The notes under the pieces: model-generated
The model's database searches: none
What the model was told of the DNA's origin: nothing
What the model saw: the letters and a program-made list of their open reading frames with translations, nothing else
Position numbers and translations under genes: made by a program
Shown here: one piece after another, positions 51,101-62,218 of the stretch
How positions within the stretch are numbered: the first letter of the stretch is position 1
Layout of the letters: every line of letters begins with the position of its first letter
NCBI GenBank assembly: GCA_027574665.1
Contig: CM050690.1
Location: 37,858,665 to 37,922,664 of the forward strand
Reading direction: 5' to 3'
DNA from: Rhynochetos jubatus
Lineage: Eukaryota > Chordata > Aves > Eurypygiformes > Rhynochetidae
Length of the DNA stretch: 64,000 nt

Positions 51101-54100
51101 TTAAGAGCTCCATCAGTATGAAGTAGAATTAAAAGCTGTTGTGGTAGGCAGCCATCAGGGAAAGCTGTTGGATGGCTGCTGCTGGGAAGCAGTGTTTTAA
51201 ACCTCTTCTTGTTCTGGTCTTCACTTAAAAAGATAGTTTTGATGAACTGCCTTAGCAAATGTACTGTAACAAAAGTACTTAGATACTAACACATTTTTGT
51301 AAGTATCTTATCTAACCTGATAATCTAAACTGCTTAAGTGTTCAGATGAGCGTTCAAAAATATCTAACTTGAGACCTTATAAAGTTATACTTCAAATGAC
51401 TGAAGCAATGTGAGATTGCCAGTTGTCTTTGAGAAGGGAAATATCATTGAGGTTCCAAAGACTGTGAGAGACCAAATGTTCAAAGTCCACGTTGCCGCTA
51501 TTTTCTTTTGCCTGGGTCTAAATAACTTTTCAGTATCTTAGTCAGATCCTCTGTATTGTCCTTTAAAAAACTTAATTCTCTGTTGACTTGACACAGCTAC
51601 TTATTAGGTAATGTCTCAAGCATATCTTAACACAACATGTTATTGGAATAGCTGGTGTCTCTTACTGGGGCAGCTGTGTTGGTGTGCTGGTTTTGGGCAG
51701 GAGTGAGCTCCTCCTACACAGAGCCGCCTCTCCCAGTGCGGCTGAGAGGTTTGTCTCATTCCACTCGTATGTCAGGCTCGGTGGTCAGGCTGGGTGTGCA
51801 CATGTGCGCCTGGGCTCAGGGACTGTTCGCTGTTTTGGGACCTGGTTCTGTGTCAGTCAGCATGTGGTAAGCTACTCATATGTTCTGTTTTCTACTCTTT
51901 TAATTACTTAGTAGTAGTATTGTTAGTATCACTGTAACTTTCATTTGTATTATTAAATAGTTATTATTTCAGCATTACGAGCTTTCCTTGTTTGTGTTTT
52001 TTTCCTCCTTTCTCTTCTTGCGCTGCAGGAGGGGTGGAGGTGGTTGTGCGACTGGGTGGTACTTAATTGCCAGATAAGGCTAAACCATAAGAGTTGGTAG
52101 GATGATACAGGCAGGTAATTGACACACATTTGTGAGCACACAAGCACTTTTTACGTTTTTATTTTCTGGCTATGCCTGGTATAATGGAAGTGGACTACTT
52201 TAGCATATCTTGCCATGTCTAGGTATAGCAGGTGGCATCCTGTCCTTCTGCATTAGTAATTTGAATTGGCTGAGGGCTGAAGGATATCTGGTAGTGTCTG
52301 CTGCCTTTTATCACCTATTTGACAATAATGTCAATAGAGGAGGAATTTGGCAGACGCTGTGATCCTTAAAGTTTTACATGTTGTCTCCAGAAGAAGGTAT
52401 GCCTAAACAGAAATAATTAACAGCACAGACACAAGTGGGAAGCAACTGGCAAAGGCAGAAGTTTGTATAAAGTGATCAAAGGGGTTCACAAGCTGACAAT
52501 GCTGTCGCTAAAAAGCAGAAATTCTGTTAAAATATGTGAGCAGGAGTGTTGGGTGCTGATGAGGGAATATCTAGGGTATTTTCAGTTTGTGATGCCTATC
52601 ATCTTTCATCTTGCCTGCCTTTTCTGCCCCACAGCCAGCCCTCCTGTTCTTATTTATAACACAGCAGAGATCTGATTAATACATAGGTTATATCTGCAGG
52701 ATTTTTATGTGGATTTTTTTTCCCCCCTCTTTAACTTCTGTTGACATCCATAACAAAATTTCAGTTAGGCCTCTTTGGTAGAATGGTTTACTGAATGTTA
52801 CCTTATTTTGTGAGCTAAGTCCTTGGTGGCAGATGTCATTTCATGCACTCAAATTCATGAAGTTATTTTGAGTATCTAAGATTAAAACTATATAGCTACT
52901 TATTCCAGTATTTTGGGAAATATTTGGTTTTGTTGACTTACGTACAATGTCCAGAGATCAGTAAAGCTAAGACATTGCTTTATTATACAGCCTAAATAAA
53001 TCCTAGACTGTGCTACAGGTATTTATAAACATTCTGGCTTTTATTATTCTTCTGGCTGTTAACCTGCATGTTTAACCCCAGATGTTTATACAACTCCAAC
53101 TACATGTATATGCAGTTTTCAAGGTTGCTTAGTTGGGCAATTTTTAAGCCATCAGATGGGGTTTTATCTGGATGCATTTCTCTTGTCAAAACAAAGAAAC
53201 ATCCATTTGCCCCCAGAATGGGACCCCCTCCCCCACCCCCCAAAACCAACTCAAAACCCAAACCAAAAAAACCAAAACTAAACCAACAACCCAACAAGAC
53301 CAAACAACCAAATCTTGATATATTTTGAAATTCTCGCAATTAAAATCCATTGGCAGTGCTCCAAGACAGTAAAATGCAGTATCTATGTAACAGGCCTTTT
53401 TTCCCTGCTTTTTCTGCTTCTGTTTGTAAGGGCTTCACCCACCCTCCCAGCAGAACAGCCAGGATTCAGTGCAGTTGCACTTGGAGCTGTGTTTCATTGC
53501 ACATGAAACAGATGAGTGAGTGATGGAGACTAAATTTTGGCAATGAAAGAATAACGACATGGTTGGTTACTGCATTGTGAATCATGAGTGTTAGAACTGG
53601 TTGCTAGTAGAGGTGTGGTGACTTCAGAAATAGTTCATGTTTACTTGCAGGAGTGTTTAGTCAATCTCCTCTTTTCACTCTCAAGTGTAGGAGAAGGTAA
53701 AGTTGTATAAATGTACAGGACATGGTGCTTCAGTAGTAGTGTTTCGTGTGCTTTGATGGTCACCGTGGTCAAACCCTCAGTCAAAGCTTTTGTAAGTAGA
53801 TGAGATATTTTAGTGAATGTATTTCAGTAATTTTATACTAAAATTGAGATGAAGTTTTACTAATTTCTGTCTTTTCCAAAGTTTTCGAACTAAAATATTT
53901 CAGTTTACTAATTATAAAATCATAAGTATAGAAGAAACTGTGAAGAAGTATTTACTTTACTTCCCACTCCCAAAATCTCATGTAGAATTGTCAAAGTCTT
54001 CTTGTTTGAAACAGTATTGATACCATGCTGTTGTGATTATTGGTACTCTGCCAAGTACTCGCCAGGAATACAGTTACAATTAGTGATGTCTTCTTGGAGA

Positions 54101-57100
54101 AGCAAATGCTTTCCTTTCCTTTTTTTTTTTTTGGTGTGTGCCTCACATAATGAAACTTTCTCTAATGAGTGTTAAAATGGTCTGCACAGGATCAACTTTA
54201 TCAGGGAATAAATTTAGAGTAGAATGGAACGCAAAGGTGTATGAAAACTCTTACCTTGTTATTACCTACAAAGTCTCTGTAGGTTAGTTTCAGTTACTAG
54301 AGTAGTTGTAAACTACTGCTGGGAATGTTTCCTTCGGTTCCCGCAGCTCCCCCCCTCCCCCCCCGCCCCCTACTGTTCCTGTCAATGTGTTTGTATTGTA
54401 AGGTTTCAAAGCAGAACCATCAGCTCTCAAAAAAAATCTTTTTGCATGTAGTATTTCTCTGAAGAAGCTGATGGTGGCACATGTTAAATGTATAGAATTC
54501 TACTGGAAAGTGATAATTGTTGCAATGAATAAATTCAATTATTAAAAACTTTATAGTATTTTGTGAGAACTACAAGATGGATGGATTAGTTTACCTGATC
54601 AGCTCTTCCACAGCAGTTCAGCAGCTTGAGACAACTGTTCTAATGAATTCATTTTTGAGATTAGGTTTCAGTTTCCCAAAATTGGTGATACTTTGAACAG
54701 CAGTATATAACTGTGTCCCCATATATTTGGCCATTTCTAACTTGCATCCCCAAAAGGAAGTCATTATTGTGTCAATCAACCTCTCAGTTGCATTCCTTAT
54801 CGGGCCTGTAATCTGCTTCTGGTTTCCTGAATCTCATTTACGCTTCTGCTCAGCTGTATCAGGTGTCTGTTCCATGTTGATGTGTTAACGCAATACAACT
54901 AATTCAAAGGGAACCATTGCTGGTGTTCCATCCGTCTTGTAGAACTTACAGAAAACATTGCTTTGGACAATGTGCGTGTTTTTAAGTTGTGAGTTTCCTG
55001 GTCCCTTCTAATGTTCCCTTGTTGTGGCAAGTATCTGATTTCAAGTATTTTGTAAGAGCACATCTTGCAATTCACATTTTCTGAGTTACAGGGCACTGAA
55101 TTTATTGTTCTTAAACATTTTAAAATTAGATGCTTCCTGTAAATTTTTATAATCATGTATCTTATAATCACACTGCTGCTCATGTCCAGCTTTTCATCCC
55201 CCAGTACCCCCAAGTCCTTCTCCTCAGGTCTTCTTTTGATCCCTTCTCCACCCAGCCTGTACTTGTGTTCGGGATTGCCGTGACCCAGGTGCAGGATCTT
55301 GCACTTGGCCTTGTTGAACTTCATGCAGTTGGTACAGGCCCACCTCTCCAGCCTGTCCAGTTCACTCTGGATGGCATCCCTTCCCTCCAGCTGATCAGCC
55401 GCACCACACAGCTTGGTGTCATCAGCAAACGTGCTGAGAGTGCACTCAATCCCACTGTCCCTGTTGCCAACAAAGATATTAAACAGCACCAGTCCCAACA
55501 CTGACCCCTGAGGAACGCCACTTGTCACTGGTCTTCTCCACTCAGACACTGAGCCCTTCACCACTCTCTGAGTGCGACCATCCAGCCAATTCCTTATCCA
55601 CCAAGTGGTCTATCCATCAAATTCGTGCCTCTCCAGTTTAGACACAAGGAATTATCCTAGATAAGGCTATAAATATAGCTTGCAAATGTAACATCTCTTG
55701 AGGGCTAAAAATTCACTCTAAATTTAATGTTGCTAGATTTCCACAAGCATAGGAAGCAGATGGTCGAGGGAAAATAAGCAAAGTTTTAATTTTAAAATGG
55801 GTCCTTGCAAAATGTGACAGTAATTTCCAGTCACAGTAAGTTCTTTTCCATGGACATGCAAGCTCCATGAGAAAATCTTAGTTATTATTTTGTAGCATGA
55901 ATAAACAGTGTGTTCTTAATGATCTTTCATGTGTATTCGAGGTGTAGGTTGTGGATATATTCCACAGAAAAGAGTTGAAGAACCACAGGTCAGGGACCAC
56001 TGAATCAGACTTCGGGATGTTTAGCATGCACCACTACTACTTTTCTTATTGTAGTTTTACTTATTGGCTTCTTTGCTTTTAGGAGCCGTAGCACTGAAGA
56101 ATCTTGAAATAAAAGAAAATGCACTGGTAAGTTAGTGAAAATAAAACTGTTGAGAAAACTATTCGTGAACAAAGTTTTGGGTTGTATGTGCTTTTTTTAT
56201 TCTTATTTTAGGATATGCTGTCTTTCAAGTGAAAAGTTACTGTTTTGTTTTCTGTACACTTGTGTGGATTGTCTAATTTGAGATTAATTGTAAAGGTGAA
56301 TATGTATGCTGGTTTAATTTAGATTTTTTTTTTTTTAAAACGCAACCTCTTAGCAATTGCTAAAAATGTTGAAGTCAACAGCAGTGCTGAAAGCCTTTTT
56401 TTTTTTTTCTTTCCCCCTGTAGCTCATGAAGCTAGAAACTTGCTCTTGGCAGTGTGTTTAGCCTAGCACAGTTTAACAGTCTACAGTAAACAAACATTTT
56501 GTTGTTCCATTATATTGAATGGATTTTTTTTTTAGTTGTTGAAACGTAAATTTGTTGTTAAGGTTATCATCTTTTTTTTTTTCTGTATCAGAACATTTCA
56601 CAAGTTGCTGAAATGAACATAAATATTTTAAAACTTTCTTGCAGAGTCAGCTGGATGTGCCATTTAAAGTTAAAGCAGGACATATCGGTAAGTTACATTT
56701 TGTCATACATCCGTGCAGTTACTAAACATACTACTTTTCTTGCAGGTGTCTCTGTGCACCTTAAGTAAGCAATTTTCTTTGTTTTCTTGACTTGCGTGCT
56801 TTGTACACTGTGAATTTTGTCTGTTCTGAAAAAAAACCTGTTTGAAGAAGCTTCTTTTCTTCAGCTGAAATGGTAAAGTTAAAATATACTGAAGTCTTGC
56901 CTAATCACTTCAGTATTAATGAGAAAAGAACCCAACACAGCAAAGATGAGCAACTGAGCAGGACTGGATCTTATCCCTTGTCTTAGCAAGACTCTACAAC
57001 TGATTTTGCCTTCCACTTCCCTTTCTATCCTCCTTCCCTGTTATTGCTAATATGAAAAGTTTTCTCTTTGCAAGTGGATTGTCCTATAAAAGTTAGTGAC

Positions 57101-60100
57101 TTCTTAAAGTAAACCTAAAGCCATCATTTCCCCCTTAAATCTACCATAGAAATATACATTTTCCTGTGACTGATTTCACAGTTTATTTAAACTGGGACTT
57201 GTCTGAAGAATGAAACATGCTGTAACCTCAGGGTCCCCATGTTCACAAAACATACACGCTACTTCAAGACTCCCTTCCACAGAAAAATTAAAATATGTAT
57301 TTTAAAAATGCTGCTTTGGGAGTATTTAGCTGGCTGATCAGTTATGAGCTTCCCGTGACTCACTTATGAGAGTGCTACAGTGGATTTGCAAGGAGGGAGA
57401 GGTTGCTGTTAAGAAGGAATATAATTCAGAGGAATAAGGAGAGGACCTGTAGACTTAGTAGTTCTGCTTATGAAAAAATTTGCTTCATTGTCTTTTGTAT
57501 GCTGTGTAAAACAAAAACCCAAAGGACATCTGAGTCAGATGCACTGTTTTTTCTGTCCAATATAATAATTATTCAGATTTTGTGGTTAATGTCGATTATC
57601 TTTCTAATATTTTTTTCCCCATTCAACTATGTGACTGTATACCTCAACCTTTTCCTTTTTTGTTTGTAGGTCAACTTAACCTACAGATTCCATGGCAAAA
57701 CCTTTATACTCAACCTGTTGAGGCAGTTCTTGATGGAGTTTATTTGCTTATTGTGCCCACAGCCAGTAAGTTACTGTAGAGGGGAAAAAAATTACAGATG
57801 ATGGGATTTCAGAATTATCTGGCATGGGTTGATACTGTTTCTATGAGCTTTATTCCTAGTGGGTGCTCCTAGTAAATACAGTTAGATAATGGCAATGAGG
57901 AAGTTTTCAGTAGTTTAGTCACCTAAATTTTTGCTATTATGTAACCACTAACAAAATGTGAAAATTACTGCTTTTGAAACAGCATCTTCCAAAAATGTGT
58001 AAGGTTTTGTTTGTATTATACCTTTTTACATTGTGTATTTAGGCATCAAATATGATGCTGAAAAAGAAGCCAGGCAGCTCTTGGAAGCAAGACAGAGGGA
58101 ATTGCAAAGGATAGAGGAAGCAAAGCAGAAAATAGCTGACCAAGGTAAGAGTGGGAAAAGCTAACCGAAGTGATGCTATATATTTCTTTATTTTAGATTC
58201 CTGTTTTCCTCTAGATACTTAAACCTATTATTTACTGACTTTTTTTGAGGTGTAGCTGCCATCAGTATTTCAGAACAGGCATCCTGAAAATAAAAAGGTT
58301 CATGCATTGATGTGAGGTGGCATAAATAAGGCTTTTGAAATACTGCTTGCTTGTGTTATTTATATGTTGCCTGACATTTTCTTTCATAAGAACCAATTTA
58401 ACTTTATTTCCAGTAGCAAAGAATTCTCAAGGTTACATCTTTTTAAAGATTCTGTTGAATTTTTAGTTTGATACAGGTTAAGTCTTACCTTAAATTCAAC
58501 TCAAAGTACTTTCACGAAATCTGTATTTGCCACCTTGAGTATCAGTGGGTAGAAGTCATACTTTTGAGATACCTGATTCTTCGTACAACAGAAATAAAGC
58601 TGAAGCCATCCAATCTGAGGATATGTACGTGTTAGATTATACTGAAAGGACAAGCTTTTACAGAACTAGAGAAAAATGAAATAGAAAATTTAAATATCTA
58701 TCATACAAACTCTGTCACTGTTTGTCCTAATGTAATTTTAAAAGTGCTTTAACATAATCAAAATATTAAATTCTTTTCTTTTAACTTAGATAAAGTAAAA
58801 GAAGAGAAACAAGACACTTTTGTAGAAAAATTAGTCACTCAGGTCATCAAAAATCTTCAGGTGAAAATTTCCAACATCCATGTTCGCTATGAAGATGATG
58901 TAAGTACTTTTCTATATCTCAGAATAAGGGGTTGTTCACCCTAACATGAAATTAGGAACCTGTCTGATTTCTTTTTTCCTACTTGCTTTTCACATTGAGA
59001 GATCCTAGTTAAGTTTTGAAATATCATAGTCTTGTAAAAATTAAAAACGAAAACTGATAAAAGGCTTGTACCAAAGCATGAAGATATTTGTAAGTATATG
59101 ATTGGATAGATAGAAGATATAGTTGTCAAATCTTAGCCAACAAAAAAAATAATATAGCAGTTTACTTCCAAATCTAGATTTAGAGCATAAGGTAATCCTT
59201 TTTTGGTATTTCCCCCTGCTCTGCTAGATCACAAATCGGAATAACCCCTTGTCATTTGGGATTTCACTTCAGAATCTCAGTTTGCAGGTAACTTTCATTT
59301 TTTATCTAAAAACCATGTTGATGTATACAGGGTTATGTTTTTGTGTGTTAACTGTGCTGTCTGGTAACATACTGTCTATTGAAAGTATACCTATAATCAT
59401 GAGCAATGCACAATGGTAACTGCTTGGTTTATCAAATCCAGCATAAATATTGTGTCGGGGGGGTAGCAATAAAGATGAATTGCTACCATTAAAACAGACC
59501 TTTGGGAGGAAATTGTTATTCTTCTGCCTGCTGCATTTTGTGGTTGCCAAGGACCAGACTTTGCTGGATTGGGCTATTCAGAATCTGTGAATATTTTACA
59601 GAAACTGCCATGATCCCCAAGAAAGGAAATTAGTGTTTGATACTGGGATCTTGTTTCAAACTGGAGCTCAGTTCTTTGATCTGCAAGCTCTGCTTTAAAG
59701 TGCTAATAGTAATCATTATAGACTGGATAACTTTTTTTCCTGGAAGACTACCTAGTAGCAGCAATATGCAGACTCTCTGGAGTTGTTCAGATTTAGTAGC
59801 TTTTGCTGTGTATCTGATTATATTAAAAAAAAAAAAAAGTCCAAGTAAATGTTACTTCCTTGAATGAAAAAATTGTCTTAATGAATGCTTGTTCCTAGCA
59901 CACTGAGGGTTTTTTGCCAGCCCCTTCCCCTAAGCAGTTTTTGCATAGTGAAAAGAAGCTTTGACATTCTTACTCCTTCTCTCTTGAAATGGATATTAGC
60001 CTTGAAAAAGTGTAATAGCATGTAGTCTTTCTGTTGGGTGGATACTAAAATGTAATCCCAGAATTACAAAAAATTCTAGTCCCTTTCTCATCTCTTTCTG

Positions 60101-62218
60101 AAGACAATATGCAGTACTGAAAACGGAACTTTAAAGAATCTTTCAGTTTTTGTGTGCAGCCTGTTAGTCACTGCACATATACGTGTGTATTTTTTGGGTA
60201 AAGTAGCTTTATCAAGTTTCCACTTAGAATAATGGCTTAATCATTTTAAATCAGAAGATGGCGTCCTTTCCTGCCTCCGACCCATCGGGTCCTGAGACTT
60301 CCTCATTAATATCTCCTTGGCCTTGTTGGCAGCACTGGGAGCCTTACATGGAAGGAGAAGAGACCTTCTGATCCTCTGTGGAGCACGACTGGGCAGCACC
60401 CCCCAGCTCCCTGGGTGTCTGCAGGGACGGTGGGCACTCCTGGCTGGTTGGTGCCTCCAGCTCTTCCCCATTTGCCCAGAGAAGCTGTGGGTGCCCCATC
60501 CCTGGAAGTGTTCAAGGCCAGGCTGGATGTGGCTTTGAACAACCTGGTCTAGTGGAAGGTGTCCCTGCCAATGTCAGGGGCTTGGAACTTGATGGTCTTT
60601 AATGTCCCTTCCAACCTAAACCATCCTGTGATTCCATGGCATCCTGTTATTTTCAGTGGGGTTTAATTATAATGGTGTTCCTCTCATTTTTTTCCTGTAT
60701 GTTTCAGTGATGATAAAATGTTGGTGTATTATAGATACTGGAATAACTTTATTTAATTCTTATTTTAGACCTCGGATAAGAATTGGAATCCATGTTTACA
60801 TGATGAAACTGCTAAGTTGTTCTACAAGGTACAGTATAACCTGTATGCTAAAGAAGAAACTTGAATTCAGCTTGTTTTATTAACAGTTCTTTTCACAGAA
60901 AGTGAGATCATGAAACCATGTAACTGTATAGGCTCTAAAATAAAAGGATTTATAGCCTGCAAGAAACACTGAATATTTTTATTCATCCAGACTTTGTGAA
61001 ATCCAAACTATTCATCTCAAATTCGTAGATATTAATACGTATGGTCTGTTATATTTTCAGCTTGTACGACTGGATAACCTTTTTGCTTACTGGAATGTGA
61101 AATCAGAGATGTTCTACCATGGTGGTTGTGATGAATCGCTGGTAGGTCAATGTTGCTGTTTAATCTGGCAGGCAGCTAAACACCACAGAGCTGTTCCTCA
61201 TGTGTTTTCCCCCTACCCTCACAGTGGGATGGGGGAGAGAATCGGGGTGGGGGGAGGGAGTAAAACTCATGAGTTGAGATAGACAGTTCAGTAGGACAGA
61301 AGAGAAAGGTAAAGTAATAATAATGATAAAAGAACATGCAAAAGTGATGCACAATGCAGTTGTTCATTTCCTGATGACTGATGCCCAGCCAGTTCCTGAG
61401 CAGCAGCCCATGGCCAGCCTTCCCTCTAATTTATGTACTGATCATGAAGTCATATGGTATGGAGTATCTTTTTGGCCAGTTTGAGTCAGCTGTCGTGACT
61501 CTGTGGCCTCCAAGCCTTTTGTTCCTCCCCCCCAAACCCTGCCACGCACAGACTCCTGTCTGGCAGGGCAGTTTGAGAAGCTGAAAAGTCCTTGACTTAA
61601 TGTAAACATTGCTTAGCAACAACCAACACATCAGCGTGTTATCAACATTATAGTGCTATGTTTGGGATTTATGATGAGAATAACAGCTACTAGCAGGAAA
61701 ATCAACTCTATCCCAGCCAAAACCAGGACAGTAAAGCATGAGATAATGCATCTTGAATTCTAGTTCATATTGTGAAGCATACAGCATGCTTCACATTCAG
61801 TTCTGCTTCAATTTATGTAAATGTCCTGGGGAATTGTCTTGTTACTAGTAGCTTTTTTAGGAAAAACAGTAAATGTCAAGGTGTTTATGTGTTGGAAATA
61901 AACCACTCATCTTAGGACATCAAGAAATGTCCTTTGTCAGTTAAAAAATTGGATGTATTATATGGTCATCTCACTGTGCAGTGATTTTTATTCACTGAAA
62001 ATAGAAGTCTGAATCTGTTTAAAACATAGATGAATATTTTGAATTGTACTGTATATAGACGAATTATCTGAAGCCTGTATTAAAATGCTTACATTTTGTA
62101 TTTTAAAACTTCATTGTGAAATAAAAATACAACTTATTTTTACCTCCACTGTGTATGCAGGTTAATTTAAAACTGGGAGTTGCCAGCCACAATGTGATTC
62201 CAGAAGGTTATGATTTTG
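47670..62218 (+). CDS. VPS13A: VPS13A N-terminal part, ten coding exons (partial gene)
   Basis: Intermembrane lipid-transfer protein VPS13A (chorein), a bridge-like protein of over 3,000 residues that moves phospholipids at contacts of the ER with mitochondria and lipid droplets; loss in humans causes chorea-acanthocytosis. Ten exons here join in phase to give 251 codons plus one base. The product starts [18 protein letters not shown], the chorein-N domain (about residues 1-115) that opens the lipid-transfer groove. A charged helix ([11 protein letters not shown]) follows, then [50 protein letters not shown] and PEGYDF, all characteristic of VPS13A rather than VPS13B, C or D. The start has a strong Kozak context (A at -3, G at +4). 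All introns are GT-AG. The gene runs off the right edge, so the adaptor-binding, ATG2C and PH-like domains are not visible. Confidence 0.97.
49505..49587. repeat. 18-base direct repeat flanking an A/C-rich segment
   Basis: The 18-mer GCACATTAGCTCCCTCAC occurs at 49505-49522 and again at 49570-49587. Between them lies a low-complexity segment that is A-rich and then C-rich, ending in a run of C. The arrangement resembles either a local duplication or an insertion with a long target-site duplication. Confidence 0.85.
51683..52092 (+). mobile_element. Solo LTR, 410 bp, in VPS13A intron 1
   Basis: It begins TGTGCTGGTTTTGGGCAGG and ends GCTAAACCATAAGA, a decayed version of the usual ...TAAACCATGACA end. 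A perfect 5-base duplication GTTGG flanks it (51678-51682 and 52093-52097). It lies in the same direction as VPS13A. A TATTAAATAG motif near 51951 could be its polyadenylation region. No internal retroviral sequence is present. Confidence 0.8.
53222..53312. repeat. C/A-rich low-complexity tract
   Basis: A polypyrimidine run of C followed by A/C-rich CCAAAAC-type units with very few G or T residues. It is simple low-complexity sequence within VPS13A intron 1. Confidence 0.8.
55170..55650 (-). mobile_element. CR1 reverse-transcriptase fragment lacking its 3' end
   Basis: The minus strand encodes a CR1 reverse-transcriptase piece with an open frame for about 125 codons: [17 protein letters not shown], the catalytic FADDTK box, [18 protein letters not shown] and [16 protein letters not shown]. 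It ends abruptly at about 55178 with no 3' UTR or octamer tail, and on the other side near 55650. It lies antisense in VPS13A intron 1, about 430 bases before exon 2. The rest of the minus open frame (54899-55177) is unrelated intron sequence. Confidence 0.85.
56083..56126 (+). CDS. VPS13A: VPS13A coding exon 2
   Basis: 44 bases in phase 1, encoding [15 protein letters not shown] once the split glycine codon is completed. The acceptor follows a T-rich tract ending TTTTAG, and the donor is GTAAGT. It is part of the chorein-N domain. Confidence 0.95.
56645..56687 (+). CDS. VPS13A: VPS13A coding exon 3
   Basis: 43 bases, phase 0 at the start, encoding [14 protein letters not shown] plus one base. 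Acceptor TTGCAG and donor GTAAGT. Chorein-N domain. Confidence 0.95.
57670..57765 (+). CDS. VPS13A: VPS13A coding exon 4
   Basis: 96 bases, entering in phase 1, encoding [20 protein letters not shown] and on to YLLIVPTA. Acceptor TTGTAG and donor GTAAGT. Chorein-N domain, including the conserved [13 protein letters not shown] core. Confidence 0.96.
58043..58144 (+). CDS. VPS13A: VPS13A coding exon 5
   Basis: 102 bases, entering and leaving in phase 1. It encodes a highly charged helix beginning [17 protein letters not shown] and ending [10 protein letters not shown]. Acceptor ATTTAG and donor GTAAGA. Confidence 0.95.
58790..58899 (+). CDS. VPS13A: VPS13A coding exon 6
   Basis: 110 bases, entering in phase 1 and ending on a codon boundary. 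It encodes [18 protein letters not shown] and then [19 protein letters not shown], the strongly conserved VPS13 motif. Acceptor ACTTAG and donor GTAAGT. Confidence 0.96.
59228..59287 (+). CDS. VPS13A: VPS13A coding exon 7
   Basis: 60 bases, 20 codons in phase 0: [20 protein letters not shown]. Acceptor TGCTAG after a pyrimidine-rich tract, donor GTAACT. Confidence 0.96.
60473..60638 (+). mobile_element. CR1 LINE 3' end in VPS13A intron 7
   Basis: The plus strand carries the end of the CR1 coding region (TGCCCAGAGAAGCTGTGGG) and the 3' UTR, with the CTTCCAACCTAAACCATCC and TGTGATTCCATG tail. It is truncated at 60473. The 230 bases before it (60241-60472) are moderately GC-rich and unlike CR1; I cannot assign them. 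The exon 8 acceptor lies about 130 bases downstream. Confidence 0.85.
60769..60828 (+). CDS. VPS13A: VPS13A coding exon 8
   Basis: 60 bases, 20 codons in phase 0: [20 protein letters not shown]. Acceptor TTTTAG and donor GTACAG. The CLHDET motif is conserved in VPS13A. Confidence 0.95.
61061..61141 (+). CDS. VPS13A: VPS13A coding exon 9
   Basis: 81 bases, 27 codons in phase 0, encoding [20 protein letters not shown] and GGCDESL. Acceptor TTTCAG and donor GTAGGT at 61142. Only nine intron bases separate this exon from the LTR that begins at 61151. Confidence 0.95.
61151..61730 (-). mobile_element. Solo LTR, minus orientation, in VPS13A intron 9
   Basis: On the minus strand it begins TGTCCTGGTTTTGGCTGGGA at 61730 and ends CAGATTAAACAGCAACA at 61151, giving TG...CA termini. 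The flanks are GTCAA (61146-61150) and GTAAA (61731-61735), a 5-base duplication with one mismatch. A GAACTGTCTATCTCAACTCA-like phrase and the CCCATCCCACTGTGA part match a common avian LTR family I recognise. No internal retroviral genes remain. It runs antisense to VPS13A and starts nine bases after the exon 9 donor. Confidence 0.85.
62161..62218 (+). CDS. VPS13A: VPS13A coding exon 10 (last in window)
   Basis: 58 bases: [19 protein letters not shown] plus one base, leaving in phase 1. Acceptor TATGCAG and donor GTAAGT. The NVIPEGYDF end is strongly conserved in VPS13A, while the first ten residues are variable in the family. Confidence 0.93.

Larger units (their letters stand above)
47770..56082 (+). 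other. VPS13A: VPS13A intron 1, 8.3 kb
   Basis: Phase-1 intron. Its first 400 bases are CpG-island sequence. It contains a solo LTR (51683-52092), a CR1 coding fragment (about 55170-55650), a C/A-rich low-complexity run (about 53222-53312) and the direct repeat at 49505/49570. No other gene is seen within it. Confidence 0.85.

Noticed and set aside
54899..55177. C-terminal part of a 221-codon minus-strand open frame
   Set aside because: Only the upstream part of the frame is CR1. This portion is intron sequence read through by chance.
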